A stretch of DNA of 64,000 nt from Loripinus fragilis (GCA_964019695.1 OZ026524.1:65355066-65419065), one strand, 5' to 3'. Positions 43,516 through 55,419 are shown, counted from the first letter of the stretch. Numbers and translations: made by a program. Notes: a model not told the origin generated them from the sequence alone.

Positions 43516-46500
43516 CGAAATTATGATTCAAAGTAATGCAAAATCTTTTTTGGATAATACAGCCATGCTATATAAACAAACAACATCATCAAGGCATGAT
43601 GTGTGTTTGGATCAAAGGTCATTTAAGTGCAAAATCCGTGAAAATTATAGCAATATTTTATTTAAATAGGGGCAAAATTAAAATTTTAAGTTCCCTTCTA
43701 TCCTAATAGAAGACTTTTTTATTGCTATCCTGCTAGGTGTGTGTGTCTATCATGTATGGAAAGCAATGATTTACCAAGTTTCCCGCTGTCATATATTCAT
43801 AATAGGCATGTAAAGTACGGTACTGTATCAAATCAATTAAAATGTAATACAACTAAGAATAACCATTTCATCTTAAAGAAACATTTTTTTTGCTTAATGC
43901 TTTGTATGAATACGTCATTTTATGAAATTATCTATCCTTTTATACATAAGATGTGTTTAATCTGTTACTTACGTTACATTTTACCATCTGAAATTGAGTC
44001 ATTTCTCAAAGGTATATGTTCCTAGCAACAACTTTCATGAAGGACTTGGCAATGATCTCAAGTTTATAGGACTAAAATATATTTCTTTTCTCATTTCACA
44101 TATTTGTTGTGTTTTTTCATCTATGAGTAATTGTAAAACACTTTTTACAAGGCCACTACCTGCTAATTGCATATACTAAGCATAGCTTCATGAAAACACA
44201 AAGACCAAGCCTCATTTCATAAAACATCAGGTGTGTTGAAACTATGATAGAATATGGTAAATATCATATACTGGAAGGAATATATCCTCACACTCACCTG
44301 TTAGCAGATGGTAACATACATAACATAAAGCTAATATACAGGTACATTTCTAATAATGACTTTTGTGGGGTATATCATGGAAATAGCCCTGACATTAAGG
44401 GTAATCCTCCATATAACTTTAAACATTTAACTGTAGGGGTGTCCTTTCATTTGCACATATTAATGAAATAATGTGGATTCATAAGCAACATTTCTCAGGC
44501 TTCTTGAGTAAACGTATTCATCCATATATAGATCCAGTATAGATGTATATTAAAGGTAACCTCTAATTTTAAGATACCATAAAATATATATCTATGTCTT
44601 TCACACCGCAACTTTTTATACATTGTTATTGTTTCAGTGTCGATAAATTCAATTCTAATTATCATTATTAAACATATTTTGCTTATTAATTTTTGCAATG
44701 ATGATAGAGATCAAATGCTATGAGGTTATTGGCATGTGTTTCTTTATGCTATTCTTTTTAACTGTAAAATGTCAATGCAAGTTTTATTCCAAATTAAATT
44801 TCCCCAAAACAGATGTCTGGTGACTTCTTGGGAACACAGGCATTCACCATATTGGAGCACCTGATGATTTGATTGTGTTCATAGTTTTCCATCGGTTTGG
44901 GGTCATTTCTTAGTAATTAGAGTAAATGCGTCCTGAAATGATTATCTAATATGTACATTTACTAGCATAATCCATTGGTTTAACATCTCGATTTGCTTGA
45001 TGTATATAAGATCCTAAGGTAGTTAACTCGCCTGTTCTAGTGTAAAATCTATCTGTTAACCATGACAATTTGCTAAGACAGGGATTGATTGCATATAGGG
45101 TAGGTGACTAACATTAATGTATACATCTACTGCTCATAGATACAAGTGCAATATATCAGAATGGATAGCACTTGTAACCGGTAACATACTCGAAATGTGT
45201 AGTTTTATATGGCATTACTCTTGAAATAAAACTGAACTACTTTCCTTTCATCATATACAAGACAGTCTTCAAACAGTTGGTTGGTTGGTTTTGTTGCTTT
45301 ACGTCCCAAGTCAACAGCTATGGTCATTTCGGGACGGTCAGTTCACCTAACCACACTTTACACAAACAGTGTTAGTCTTCAAAAATATCTACAAGGATAT
45401 AGGTACAAGAGTGAGCATGTTTATGCTTAAAATGCTTTCTGCAAGCTGTTGTCAGCAATGTTGTTCACATTTTCGATAGTTGTACATATATGTTTAAAAC
45501 TATCACTATAAGCCTAATTTAGTAAACCTTTTAAAACCAGCAAACAGAACATTACTCACTTTTCATATGACATATATAAAACATGTACTAGGGTTACAAA
45601 TAGCTCAACAAAATCAAATAGTGCATAAACAAAACTGAAAACAAACTACCTTGTGAATAAGAAAAGCAAAGAAATCAGCTGCGTGTGACACTACTTTTTT
45701 AACATTCAGTTTAATCTATGAGTTTCGGAGATGCAAAGTATACTAGTGAATTTTGGGAGTCATGTTTTTGTTTTATGCTTAAGAATAAAACAGTTAACTG
45801 ATCTTCAAAATAAAGTATCACTAACGTTCGAATGATTTGTTGTTTATGTTACCATGAAATATGTTCAGATGCTTTACAAGACTGCTACATGGCTCAGGTA
45901 ACCTTACCTCAACCAACCTTAGTTTAAGATGATTAACAAGCAGAAAAATTTTCTATCAGAATTGCTGCAGAATATAATACGATAATCATCATTACAATAT
46001 GATATGAAATCTAGTTCAACAAAACATAGAGATTTTAATGGGGACAGATGATAAATTTATTTTATAATGTAATTGTCAACAGTGAAAAGTGAAAATTAAA
46101 ATAATTCAGAATACAAGGAAAATCTTTAATACTTGATCTATGTAACACCCTATATTTGGACATAAACCATGCTGGTTCTGTACTACGATGTTATATTTGC
46201 AATCTTCAAAAACCTATACCTTCTATAGAAGTCACTCAGCACTATCCCTGCTTTAATTCCTGCCTTGCCAATAGATGTATGAAAAATCGCTATGCTATTT
46301 TAAAGGAATATATTTTGTGATATATGGAATCATTAGTGAATTTACTGATAAGGGACAGTTTCAGTATCTCAAAAACTTAAAGGGGCCCCAAGAGGGGGCT
46401 TACCTGTATACAACACAATTTCCTTCACTAAGATAAAGATCAATATTTTATCAGAAAATACCTAATCCCTTCATGGGACCACTTTATTGCCCCCTGTAAG

Positions 46501-46740
46501 GAAGACATAATCACCTAATAAAGATAAGCCTTTGAGCTGTCCAGTATGACCCCTGGATAGAATCATAATGAGTGGTACCAGTATTATTGCTAAATTTTCT
46601 GTGCCTTTCAGTAAATTATTGATATTAAGTCAATATTTAAATCATGGTGTAGATTGCATGTTTATCGTTATGTACCATTGGTAGAAATCTGAAAACTGCA
46701 ATATGAATGTAAAAGAACCAAGTAAATTACAAAAAGTAAT
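43516..46740. other. Intronic DNA between the D copies, no gene seen
   Basis: Long AT-rich stretch. At 45,280-45,365 a SINE-tail-like segment occurs (tttacgtcccaagtcaacag, gtcatttcgggacggtcag). Short open frames (43,741-44,025; 44,244-44,471) match nothing I recognise. Confidence 0.4.
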
Positions 46741-46744
46741 AGAG

Positions 46745-46800
46745 TAAGACCAGGAAATGCCACATTCACATAGTGCAGACGAACCCATAGCACTGCTTTA
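46745..46800 (+). repeat. Family C end fragment
   Basis: 'agaccaggaaatgccacatt' and 'gcagacgaacccatagcac' match the left end of family C at 48.34, 55.42 and 63.87 kb. Confidence 0.55.
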
Positions 46801-47537
46801 AATTAAGTCTCATTACGGAAACGGCTCCGTGTGAAATTTAATATTTACGGGACTACTTTCTGCTGATCGGAGATTTCCGTATATACCCGATAACGAGTGT
46901 ATCAGAACAAGTATTGGCTTTATAAACCAATAGCAGTCTTTGCTGCAATACTAATGCATCGGCCGTGCACGCGTGCATGTTTGTACTTTATTTCCCCATA
47001 TTATTGTTTTTGTAATAATGTGTGCAAATTCCTGTAAATGCGTTTCATATTCGAAGGCTTGTTACTTAGGGGAGTTTTTATCCTCGTAGATGTCGAGAAC
47101 TGGCTTGGTAATGTTCGAATGTACAATGGCTATATGAAAAATAAATAAAAAGAAAAAAAATGAGTCTGATAGTACGCTAAACTTTCACTACTAGCCGCCT
47201 AAATACATCAGAGTCTCTCGAAACAGGCGTGTAAAACGACCCTGAGCGCATGTTTCTCCTAAAATAAAACCAACAATATGACTTGTAAACGAGTCCGGGA
47301 CATTTTGGCCCAAGGCAAACTGGGCATTTAATCGGCACATAAATTCGACCCCTCATAATTCGGTGCCTTTCATGCGAAAAACGTTTAAGAGACCATTTAG
47401 CGCGTATGAATAAACACATTTTTCTACACGCCTGGTCTACACACTCGGACACGCTCGAGATACGTATTCAACATAATGTAACCCCGGATCAGAGCCGGTC
47501 GGATTTGCATCGGATTATCGATATATTGATTCTTTTC

Positions 47538-47820
47538 ATGCGCGGATCCAGAAAGTTTTGTCAGAGGGGGTCCAACTCTGCAACACTGACAATAATTTTA
47601 GACCGGGAGAGCGGATCCAAATACCACTAAAAGCGGACCAATGTCGGCCCGCCAGCGAAACGCCATTTAAATGGCGTTTCGCTGGCGTGCATTTTATGGT
47701 CCACATTGAATGCTGGCTTCATAGCTTTGAGAATTTTCGAGAATTTCAAGAAAACCTATATTTTTGTGATTTTTTCAGGGGGTCCGGACCCCCTGTCACC
47801 CCCTCTGGATCCGCGCATGC
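47538..47820 (+). mobile_element. GGATCC-ended element, best-preserved copy
   Basis: The ends CATGCGCGGATCCAGA and CTCTGGATCCGCGCATG are inverted repeats flanked by CTTTT on both sides (possible 5-bp target duplication). The centre is a strong palindrome (ccagcgaaacgccatttaaa / tggcgtttcgctgg, about 47,650-47,687). Subterminal 'gggggtccaact' and 'gggggtccggaccccc' are also partly complementary. It has no coding capacity. Confidence 0.82.
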
Positions 47821-48339
47821 TTTTGAAGACCCAACTTATATTGGGGAGGATTAGATGGGGGTCTCGGTAATTCAGAAAACCTTGTAGAATCCCTTACAAA
47901 GTAGAAGGAAGGTTCCATCGGTTAAGAAAGTGTTTAGATGCTCCAGGGGAGAAAACAAGAGGTTAGAGGGCCTGTGTAGGCCGGGTTAACCCGCCCTTAT
48001 TTTGGGAAATTGACTAACAGTGCTGATCCAAATTAGACGCGTCTGATCAGGGTCGCCATAGTTTGCTAAACATAATTATCTATTAAAATTTGAATAAACA
48101 TGACAAATACCGCCCAACAGCGGAAGTGGACTGGTCCAATTCAGGATATTTCATTAGGCATAAATGGAAGATAAGAGATGTGTTGTATCCTAACAAAAAG
48201 TTTTATGTTTTTTTTTTTTGTTTTACGTCCAAGTCAGCAGCTACGATCATGTCGGTTTTCAGTTCACATAACAAAGCTTGAACAAGCGGTAACCAAAACT
48301 TCGTGCACATACTTTTGCCTTTCACTGACAGCAAAAATA

Positions 48340-48490
48340 GTAAGTGAGTATGATCAGGAAATACCACAATCACAAACCGCAGACAACCCCGTGGCACCGC
48401 GAGGAAGAGCCTCTCAACCATCACGAGACACCAGGAAGACAAATTAAGCAAAGCAACCAGCTCTCTCTACCCCATCAAAACCTTCTTGAA
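48340..48490 (+). repeat. Family C repeat, left-end copy
   Basis: It begins 'gtaagtgagtatgatcagga' and contains ccgtggcaccgcgaggaaga and tcacgagacaccaggaagac. Confidence 0.75.
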
Positions 48491-48524
48491 TGAATCAACG
48501 GAATGGTGGAGAATGACCGTAGAA

Positions 48525-48650
48525 ATTAATTTATTTCATGATCAATCTTCACTAAAGTATCGGACCGGGCCGGGATCAAACTAACTGACACCTTGATCTG
48601 CAGTCAGACACGCATCCGTAGTTACCCACTGCGCTAAGCGGCCTGGTATT
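48525..48650 (-). repeat. tRNA-derived SINE fragment, third family
   Basis: On the minus strand: gcttagcgcagtgggtaact, B-box-like GTTTGATCCCGGC near 48,573, then gatacttta.tgaagattgat. It is the reverse-oriented relative of 42.25 kb. Confidence 0.55.
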
Positions 48651-49424
48651 AACAAATATGTAAAGATCACAAGAGATGGCAACTGCTAATATGTATAAGC
48701 AGTTTGGATGTAGATCGAGTCGTAAAATGTCCGGCTCCGGATCTAAACTGCTTGAAACTAGATGAGCCTTATATCTACATTAAGGAATGGCTAATACGGG
48801 AATGATGTTAAATATATAGTTTCGTCGCACCGCATCTGGATTGACCTGATTGAACAGTGCAACCCAGGTCATATGCATCAACGCGCGACAGTCGAGCTGT
48901 GTCTTCACTGGTTGCGTTTCGCCGGATTATGTGTTTTGTACATTCCCGTTTAAGGACATTTGTTAGTAGCGAAAACCCAGGTTAAACGGTGTACGTCTAC
49001 TATCAATCAGGGACAACACCCATCGTTTTTAAATAAAAATCTTTGTATAAATAGTACCTTATTTATAAATCCTTACCGCAGATGAACATCTTACGGGAAG
49101 GTCAGACCCCATTCAGATGCCGCATGATGCACCAACAAAATCTACCTTCAAACTAGCACCCCATTTTCACTAAACTTCCGTACGCTCTACTGACTTGACT
49201 AGCAGTAATCTTAAGACGGCAGGGATGTGCAGGCTGACCCGTTTGTTGCATAAAAAATCATGAATTTTGCGGTAACGAGCCTGCCTGATCTATAGAGGCG
49301 GCTGGTCAAAGTCGTTTGACTCTTTTCTCAAATATTATCTATGCGACTGACAGACAGTATTTAGCTGTGCCTAGTGAAAACTTTAATATGTTTAAACCAG
49401 CCTGTAAACCATTGCCGCCTGGCA

Positions 49425-49638
49425 GTGACTTGGCTGGTAGAGCTTTAGACTGGCGGCAGTGACCTATATACGTCACAAACTGGGGATAGAAAGGGATAGA
49501 AGAGTCCGAGACCCACCAGTCACTGGGCAAGACTTCGACACTTTATCCGCTGCTGTGTACTGGTTCAAGCCGGGATGACGGGGAATTGTCCCGACATGAC
49601 TGTAAAAAATTGTTGACTGTTATGTAAAGAATTAGCAC
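49425..49638 (+). repeat. tRNA-like SINE, second family
   Basis: 'gacttggctggtagagcttt', a degenerate B box (AGTCCGAGACCC), 'cactttatccgctgctgtgt' and 'gttgactgttatgtaaagaa'. It corresponds to 40.38-40.56 kb in D copy 1, with an extra ~40 bp in the head. Confidence 0.65.
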
Positions 49639-49673
49639 AAACAAATTCAAACCAGTCTAATCATAGTTGTTTT

Positions 49674-49853
49674 TGTATTGTTTGATTTTTTTGTGTGTGT
49701 GTGTGACGTCCCAGTCAAAAATTAAGCTATGTCGGGACGGGCCAACCTATGTTGATCATGTACTGAGCAAAGATCGAGGACACAATGCAAGCTTGGACCC
49801 GCAACTCCTCGGTCTCAAGTCAAGCACTCTACCACCGAGCCACTGCGCCCCCT
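49674..49853 (-). mobile_element. SINE inserted in D copy 2
   Basis: On the minus strand: gcagtggctcggtggtagag (A box), gacttgagaccgaggag, a diverged B box, then a body ending in gggacgtcac. In D copy 1 the flanks 'cacagttttt' and 'ctgtttgaag' are adjacent (about 40,590-40,605), giving an empty site. Confidence 0.7.
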
Positions 49854-51240
49854 TTGCTGTTTGAAGAAAATGCAATGCAGTTTTATTACCCCGGTTATGC
49901 CATACGGGATTGCTACTTATTTTACAGCAACTTGCCTCGAGCGGTAGCCGTGTCATAAGATTGCCGCCATCAATGTGGCGTGAATGCAACGAGCCTATGC
50001 AGCCACCTTTTTATCTTACGGCTCCAAATGATATTTGGTCAGTAACTTAAACACTCATAGAATAATAAAGCTATCAAAGTCTCTGATCAGACTGCGCGTA
50101 TGCGCAGGCAAGTCTGAGCATTTGCTGGTCAGACATACCACATTGTTATTGGTCTGCGCTGTGTGCGTTATTTCCATTTTGGGTTTCAACCCTTGTATAC
50201 CTATAACTGCTTATCGTGTACTTTGGCAAACAGTAAAGACATAGATTTCATCAGGGTCTTCACTGTGTGCCTACTAGTGGACAAAACGATTTTTCAGGAA
50301 TAGATTCGCAAATTGTAACACGTGACACCTCAATACCGTGACACAATAGACCATCCCAAGTTTAAAGTATCAAGCCAGATGGAATAATCTATTAGTGCCT
50401 AAAGGGGTAATAACATGTAGACACAGATCTAAACACAGTTTTGGTGATGTGTATTTTAAGAGACGTTACACGATTATAAGGTCAGTACTGAGGTATTAAC
50501 CAGATGTCATTTTATTGCCCCGGGTATTGCAGACTTCCTGTTTCCAAAAGCCGTACCAAATGAAAAAAACATTCCTACTTGTGTACCGCAATGCTATGAC
50601 GTCCTTTTCACACTTTGATACCAGTAAATATCTACTTTGGCAAACAGTGACGACTCAGACGTCTCAGCCACCGACACAACAGGCATTTTCGGACAGATTT
50701 TGAACTATATTAATTCATAAGTACTTAAATAAGTGACAGTGCTCCTTTTCTGTAGCGCGTGAACGGTGCGACGAACAGCGAATCGTCCCCTGAGAAAACT
50801 GAGATTTATTATATGAGGACAGCAAAGGTACAGATCAGCCTACACATTTGTACAAACTGGTTTGCAGCTATACTGTTGGTATCCATGAAAATATTTCAAA
50901 TTGAATTTAGAAGTATCCCAGCTGATCAGACCAGTTTGCGCTCTATACTGGTTGGAAACTCAATATGACCTTTTACCATGATATAGCTAAAAAACGATCG
51001 TACCACACGTCTGCTTCCGGAAATCGCCGAGTCAGCGTAGTAATATTTATGAAAGTGCGATGATATTTTTTATATCAATTTAATGTTTTGATTTTATTAA
51101 AAATCAAATTAATCAAACAGTTAACTAGTTTCTATATATATTTAATCTTTTGGGTGCTGTAGTTGCTTTTTTAAAGAAAATATAGCTCATTTTTAGACGC
51201 ACTATCTTTTTGCTATTTTAACCCCACCGATCCCCTCGTA

Positions 51241-52224
51241 GGGGAACGGACAAAAGCCCACTGGGACAAAAGCCCACTAGGACAGAAGCCCACTGGACAA
51301 TATCCCACTGGACAAAAGCCCACTGTTTAATTTGGCAGGGTGGACAAAAGCCCACTTCTTTGGAAAAAAATAGGTTTATGTCTTTTATAAAACTGTTAAC
51401 CCTGATCAGACTGCTCCATTCAGGGTAAGTCACACCTGCAGTGTGTTTTCACTGACATTATCATTTCTCTAGTATGTTGCGGCAAACAACTTAATTTAGG
51501 TGTTAAAAGCCATTGATACTTGAAGAAAATCAATTTACTGTTTGGGTCAAACAATCTATTATAATTGGAAAACATATGTCTAATTAATCCAAATGCCCTT
51601 TGATCTGTCAGTAACAATTAGCATTTACTTTTTTGAGAGGTGCCATTCAAAAAGAGATGTTTGAAATTTCAGATTTGAGAGGGGAGATTCTTCATCTTAG
51701 GTCCCTCTGTCTGTTTTCCCCCTGTGGGGGTGGGGGTGGGGTACTCTTATATTTTCATGCGTACGTATGCTAGGGCTATTTTTGAGGGTTTAAAATTTTG
51801 AATTTCAATATTTTTTTGGTTTTTCAGAAAACTGAATATTTTTAGGGGTATGAAGATTTTGTGGATATTTTTTGGGGTCCTCACAAAATTTGACTATACG
51901 ATGCATTTTAGGGTCTTTTCTGAAGGTCAAGGTACACAATGGAGGATATTTTTTGGGTTCCTAAAATTTCAAATATTTATTTGGGTTGCTTGAAATTCTT
52001 GATATTTTTTTGGGTGAACGGAAGATGCTGGGCCCGAGCCTACGTATGAAGAGAAAATGAGAGTACCCCCCCCTCAGTTCAAACCTATCCCTGTAAAATG
52101 CATATAAGTGGGCTTTTGTCCTAGTGGGCTTTTGTCCCAGTGGGCTTTTGTCCTAGTGGGCTTTTGTCTAGTGGGCTTTTGTCCTAGTGGGCTTTTGTCC
52201 TAGTGGGCTTTTGTCCTACACTCT
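51241..52224. mobile_element. 984-bp element with inverted arrays of GGACAAAAGCCCACT
   Basis: The left end has six copies of the 15-mer GGACAAAAGCCCACT or close variants (51,247-51,355). The right end has seven copies of its reverse complement AGTGGGCTTTTGTCC (52,107-52,216). CCCTCGTA occurs directly outside both ends (51,233-51,240 and 52,225-52,232), an 8-bp target-site duplication. D copy 1 has the single uninterrupted site at about 43,419. The interior is non-coding and contains another element (51,725-52,075). An 8-bp duplication suits hAT-type integration, but no hAT terminal motif is obvious, so the superfamily is open. Confidence 0.82.
51725..52075. mobile_element. Nested inverted-repeat element
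   Basis: The left end gggggtggggtactcttata continues 'ttttcatgcgtacgtatgc'. The right end 'cctacgtatgaagagaaaat' plus 'gagagtaccccccc' is its diverged reverse complement. The interior is a T-rich run of 'ttttttggg' motifs. Confidence 0.6.
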
Positions 52225-52329
52225 CCCTCGTATTACTATATGTTAGGTGCAAATCTGGGGTGTTTTTCGCAGGGAGACGTTACCGTGATGTTTTCATTCG
52301 TAAATTAAAAGTCATATAACAAAACAGTT

Positions 52330-52463
52330 ATTGACTTCAATTTCGGTAGACATAAGGATTCATCTACCCTTAAAAGTGATATTCACCTCGGCCTAGCGGC
52401 CTCGGTGAATTATCACTTTTTCGGGTAGATAAATCCTTATGTCTACCTCATTGAAGTCAATAA
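52330..52463. repeat. Long palindrome, ~60-bp arms
   Basis: ttattgacttcaatttcggt...agacataaggatt...aaaagtgatattcacctcgg pairs with its reverse complement, ending 'ccttatgtctacctcattga' and 'agtcaataa'. The centre is cctagcggcc. Confidence 0.75.
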
Positions 52464-52489
52464 GTGTATAGTATTACTTCTGACAAGGG

Positions 52490-52625
52490 ACACCATATGG
52501 GAAAGTGACAAAGCACACAAGGAAACCACTCACAAGAGAGCAGAGAGGTCAACCCTTACCCGGCCGATGACCACAAGGCTGTAAGGATCATCGAGACAGT
52601 ATAGCAAAGGCAAACGTGAAAGAAA
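52490..52625 (-). repeat. Family B repeat, partial
   Basis: 'gggaaagtgacaaagcacac' and 'ggtcaacccttacccggccg' match the reverse of family B at 35.2 kb. Confidence 0.55.
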
Positions 52626-52629
52626 TAAC

Positions 52630-53135
52630 GCCCCACTTATGCCTATCTAGAACCTATTTATATAAACAAACATTCTATTGGTTAATATAAAAATCTAGCC
52701 TTTTCATTGGATGAGTAATTTGCATAAGCATATATTTAAATTTTGACGACATCCACGTCACTGTTTATTTTCGCGACCTTAAAGGCCAGGGGCAAGTTCA
52801 ATAATGCGAGCGCTCTCGGGCGCTCGTTGTACTGATGCCAGGCTTTACACATTATGAATAAAGATAGGTACCAATCAACGAGCGCTCGGCGAGCACTCGC
52901 ATTATTGAACTCGCCTCAGGTTCAGGTATGATATGTCGAATAAACATGATGAACAATCATTAAGTTTTGAAAAGTGCATACACTTTATTTTTCACTATTT
53001 TAAATATTGCCTTTTTACTTTTTCAAGTCAAGTATTTTGAGGTCTGGGATATTCAGTACTTACAAGATCTATGTTGTGTTTGATCGATAAATCTTTAAAG
53101 TTTTGTAAAACAGGAAATAAATACGAAGAAGCGCC
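52630..53135 (+). repeat. R1 repeat, copy 2, with hairpin insertion
   Basis: It matches 37.67-38.03 kb in order. It is longer because a ~120-bp foldback (52,796-52,914; arms agttcaataatgcgagcgct and agcactcgcattattgaact) interrupts it at a point where copy 1 is continuous. Confidence 0.75.
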
Positions 53136-53663
53136 ATTTTAAAGAGTTGACAAACTGGAAAAAACGCCAGTTTCATGTTGTATGACATTCAGGTTACCAG
53201 GCTTAAGTAAGAATATGTAAGAAAGACAGTAATAATCAGGAATCGATACAATGAAGTACCCCGTGTTGAATCGCTCAGCAAGTTTCACGATTCATCAAGC
53301 ATTCATATATATTAAAACATTCTCTAATAAACCTATACTAAAAGTAAAACCCTGGTGACCTGGTATTCACTTTATATAGAGGATCTTAATACATGACTGC
53401 TCATGTTTTATCTAATTTTAAAACGAGTTGGGGAAAAGAGATAAGATGCGAGGCTTGCCAAGCATATTATCGCTTTTTCGAAATGAGTTTTAGAAGTTCA
53501 ATTATACAGGAGTACGTAGATTCTATTTGTTACATGGCTTTAAAATTACTTTAAAAAAAGATAACGTCAAAATATTGCCATCTTTTAATTATGGATATCA
53601 TTACGTTACGTTAATTAATTTGTAACCCACTAATGGTTTATCGATTTCATGGCATGGCGTTAT

Positions 53664-53880
53664 ATCATTCCCAGACGAGATGTCATGTGATAAACAACTA
53701 TCTTAGTCATACCATGAGTAAACATATTTTGTATTCGATAATCAAATGGCATCTGAGTCTTTGCTTCACACAATACTCCCAGACGAGACGTCATGTGATA
53801 AACAACTATCTTAGTCATGTCATGAGTAAACATATTTGTATTCGATAATCAAATGGCATCTGATTCTGTGCTTCACAATT
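53664..53880 (+). repeat. Two-copy tandem repeat, 108-bp unit
   Basis: cccagacgagatgtcatgtg at 53,670 recurs 108 bp later as cccagacgagacgtcatgtg. The units are about 95% identical by eye, so the duplication is recent. Confidence 0.85.
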
Positions 53881-54000
53881 TCTAATACATGCCGTTTTCT
53901 TCACTTTTTGATAGTTGGTTCCAAAAGATTGAGAATAATAAGCTGGGGCTTAACAAGAATTTTGAAAAAAAAAACTGTTGTAAACCAGATCATAAATGGG

Positions 54001-54232
54001 TCTCGACGTGAGAAAACCTGTCTTCGGTGGTTGGCGAACAACAAAGGCGCAGACCAGCCTGCGCATCCGCGCAGTCTGATCAGTGCCTTTGTTATTCACT
54101 TATTAGAAAGTACCATATCTAAACTTGCTACAAGCAAAATTTCAATTTTCTAGCTAGTCTGTGCAGCTGAGCAGACTAATTTGAAATTCGCATTGTCGGA
54201 AACCCCGAAGACAGGTTTTCTGGCGACGAGGC
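54001..54232 (+). mobile_element. MITE of the REKTCLR type, full copy
   Basis: The ends gagaaaacctgtcttcgg and ccgaagacaggttttct are inverted repeats. The core is 'ggcgcagaccagcctgcgca' with its diverged complement (hairpin). The plus-strand translation contains REKTCLRWLANNKGADQPAH, a string I recall from gene models of cnidarians and molluscs; it derives from the repeat and is not a host protein. Confidence 0.75.
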
Positions 54233-54528
54233 CCAAATAATACGTTTGAACATTATTAACACATGCGTTTTCATCCTACTTCCTCCAAACAGAGGTTACT
54301 TAAAATGCATCTAAAGTTGTGCTAACTCTAGCCCATTTTTAAACAGTTGTCATGCTCAATGTACCTACTACAATGTAAGCCTGAAATTTGAACTTCTAAT
54401 AACAAATAAGATGCAGTAATTAAATACTTTTATTGCTTCCAAATTATTTATATTTAATAAATGTTAAAATGCCAACGATTTAGCACAATTTAACCCATTT
54501 AAGCCTAGCGTCCTTTTTGTGGGGCATA

Positions 54529-54579
54529 GGCAAACAGTGGAGACCCAGACTAGACTGATTCGGGTCTCCACTGTTTGCC
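54529..54579. repeat. Palindrome of the GATCAGGGTCT family
   Basis: GGCAAACAGTGGAGACCC at the left is exactly complemented at the right (GGGTCTCCACTGTTTGCC), with a 15-base loop. Confidence 0.8.
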
Positions 54580-54580
54580 T

Positions 54581-55192
54581 AAGCCTGTTTCACAGCAATC
54601 ATACGATCGTTTGGCCGTGCGATATTCTGCAGGCGTCAGGTCGTACGGCAGATCGCAGACAAAATAGGATACCTCAAGTTGATTTTCACTAAACGTGCGT
54701 CAGCCGTACGATGCTCGCACGATTGTATGCGTTCACGCGCAGGTCTGTCGTCAGATGTGCTTGCAAAGTTGCAAGACTGTCGTAAGTTCTGCCGCGCGAC
54801 AGTCGTGCGAACTTAATGAGCTGTCGTACGGTTCATGGCACTCCTGTGGCAGCCGTGCAGTAAAACGCAAGTTCATTGCACGGTAATCGCGCGGCAGTCT
54901 TGCGTCATTTTCGGGCGAAATGCGTGAGTGTGAACTACATGTATTGCTTTAGTCGCAGCCTTGTGTGTCTTTCGCCAATCGTTCGTCCTCACAAGATTGC
55001 AAGAGAATCGCAAGGAAAATGAACATGTTGGAAAAATTAGTTTTTATCGTTACGGCAGCCGTGCGACCCTAAGTTTCGCAAGGCAGACTTGATGTGTTGC
55101 GCCCAACACCGTAGGACTGCCGCACGAAACCCAGAAATTTGTCGTCACAGAGAGGTGTACGGCTGCCGTACGATTGATGTGAAACAGGCTTT
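54581..55192. mobile_element. 612-bp MITE, AAGCCTGTTTCACA ends, CpG-rich interior
   Basis: The terminal repeats AAGCCTGTTTCACA.CAATC continue to about 26 bp with two mismatches. The interior is unusually rich in CG and in variants of CGTACGGCTGCCGTACG and CGCACGACTGTCG, unlike the AT-rich surroundings. It interrupts a palindrome-bearing repeat whose text resumes at 55,193. Confidence 0.75.
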
Positions 55193-55419
55193 ACAGAAAA
55201 TTATATCAAAATTTGAATGAAAAGTGAAAACTATCACCAACAAACCTTACATGTAACACGGGAATTGAATGGTCCAATTGATACACATTGAGAAATTACA
55301 TTCGGCATAAAAGGGTTCGCACAATGTCATTATCAGGTCCCATTATATCATGTACGTCTCTGCTCAATATTTTCAAGTGCACTTCATACTATGTTTTATC
55401 ATGGCAAATGCTATGAAAA

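Larger units (their letters stand above)
46810..52312 (+). repeat. D repeat, copy 2 (5.5 kb with insertions)
   Basis: It is broadly collinear with copy 1 (see 39,350-43,515). It is longer because it carries a GGATCC element (47,538-47,820), a family C fragment and SINE (48.3-48.65 kb), a SINE (49,674-49,853) and the 984-bp element (51,241-52,224) that copy 1 lacks at the corresponding places. Confidence 0.7.

Noticed and set aside
51247..52216. CRISPR-like or phage-type repeat from the short GGACAAAAGCCCACT units
   Set aside because: Units are contiguous or nearly so with no spacers, and they face each other as inverted arrays with a target duplication, so a mobile element fits better.
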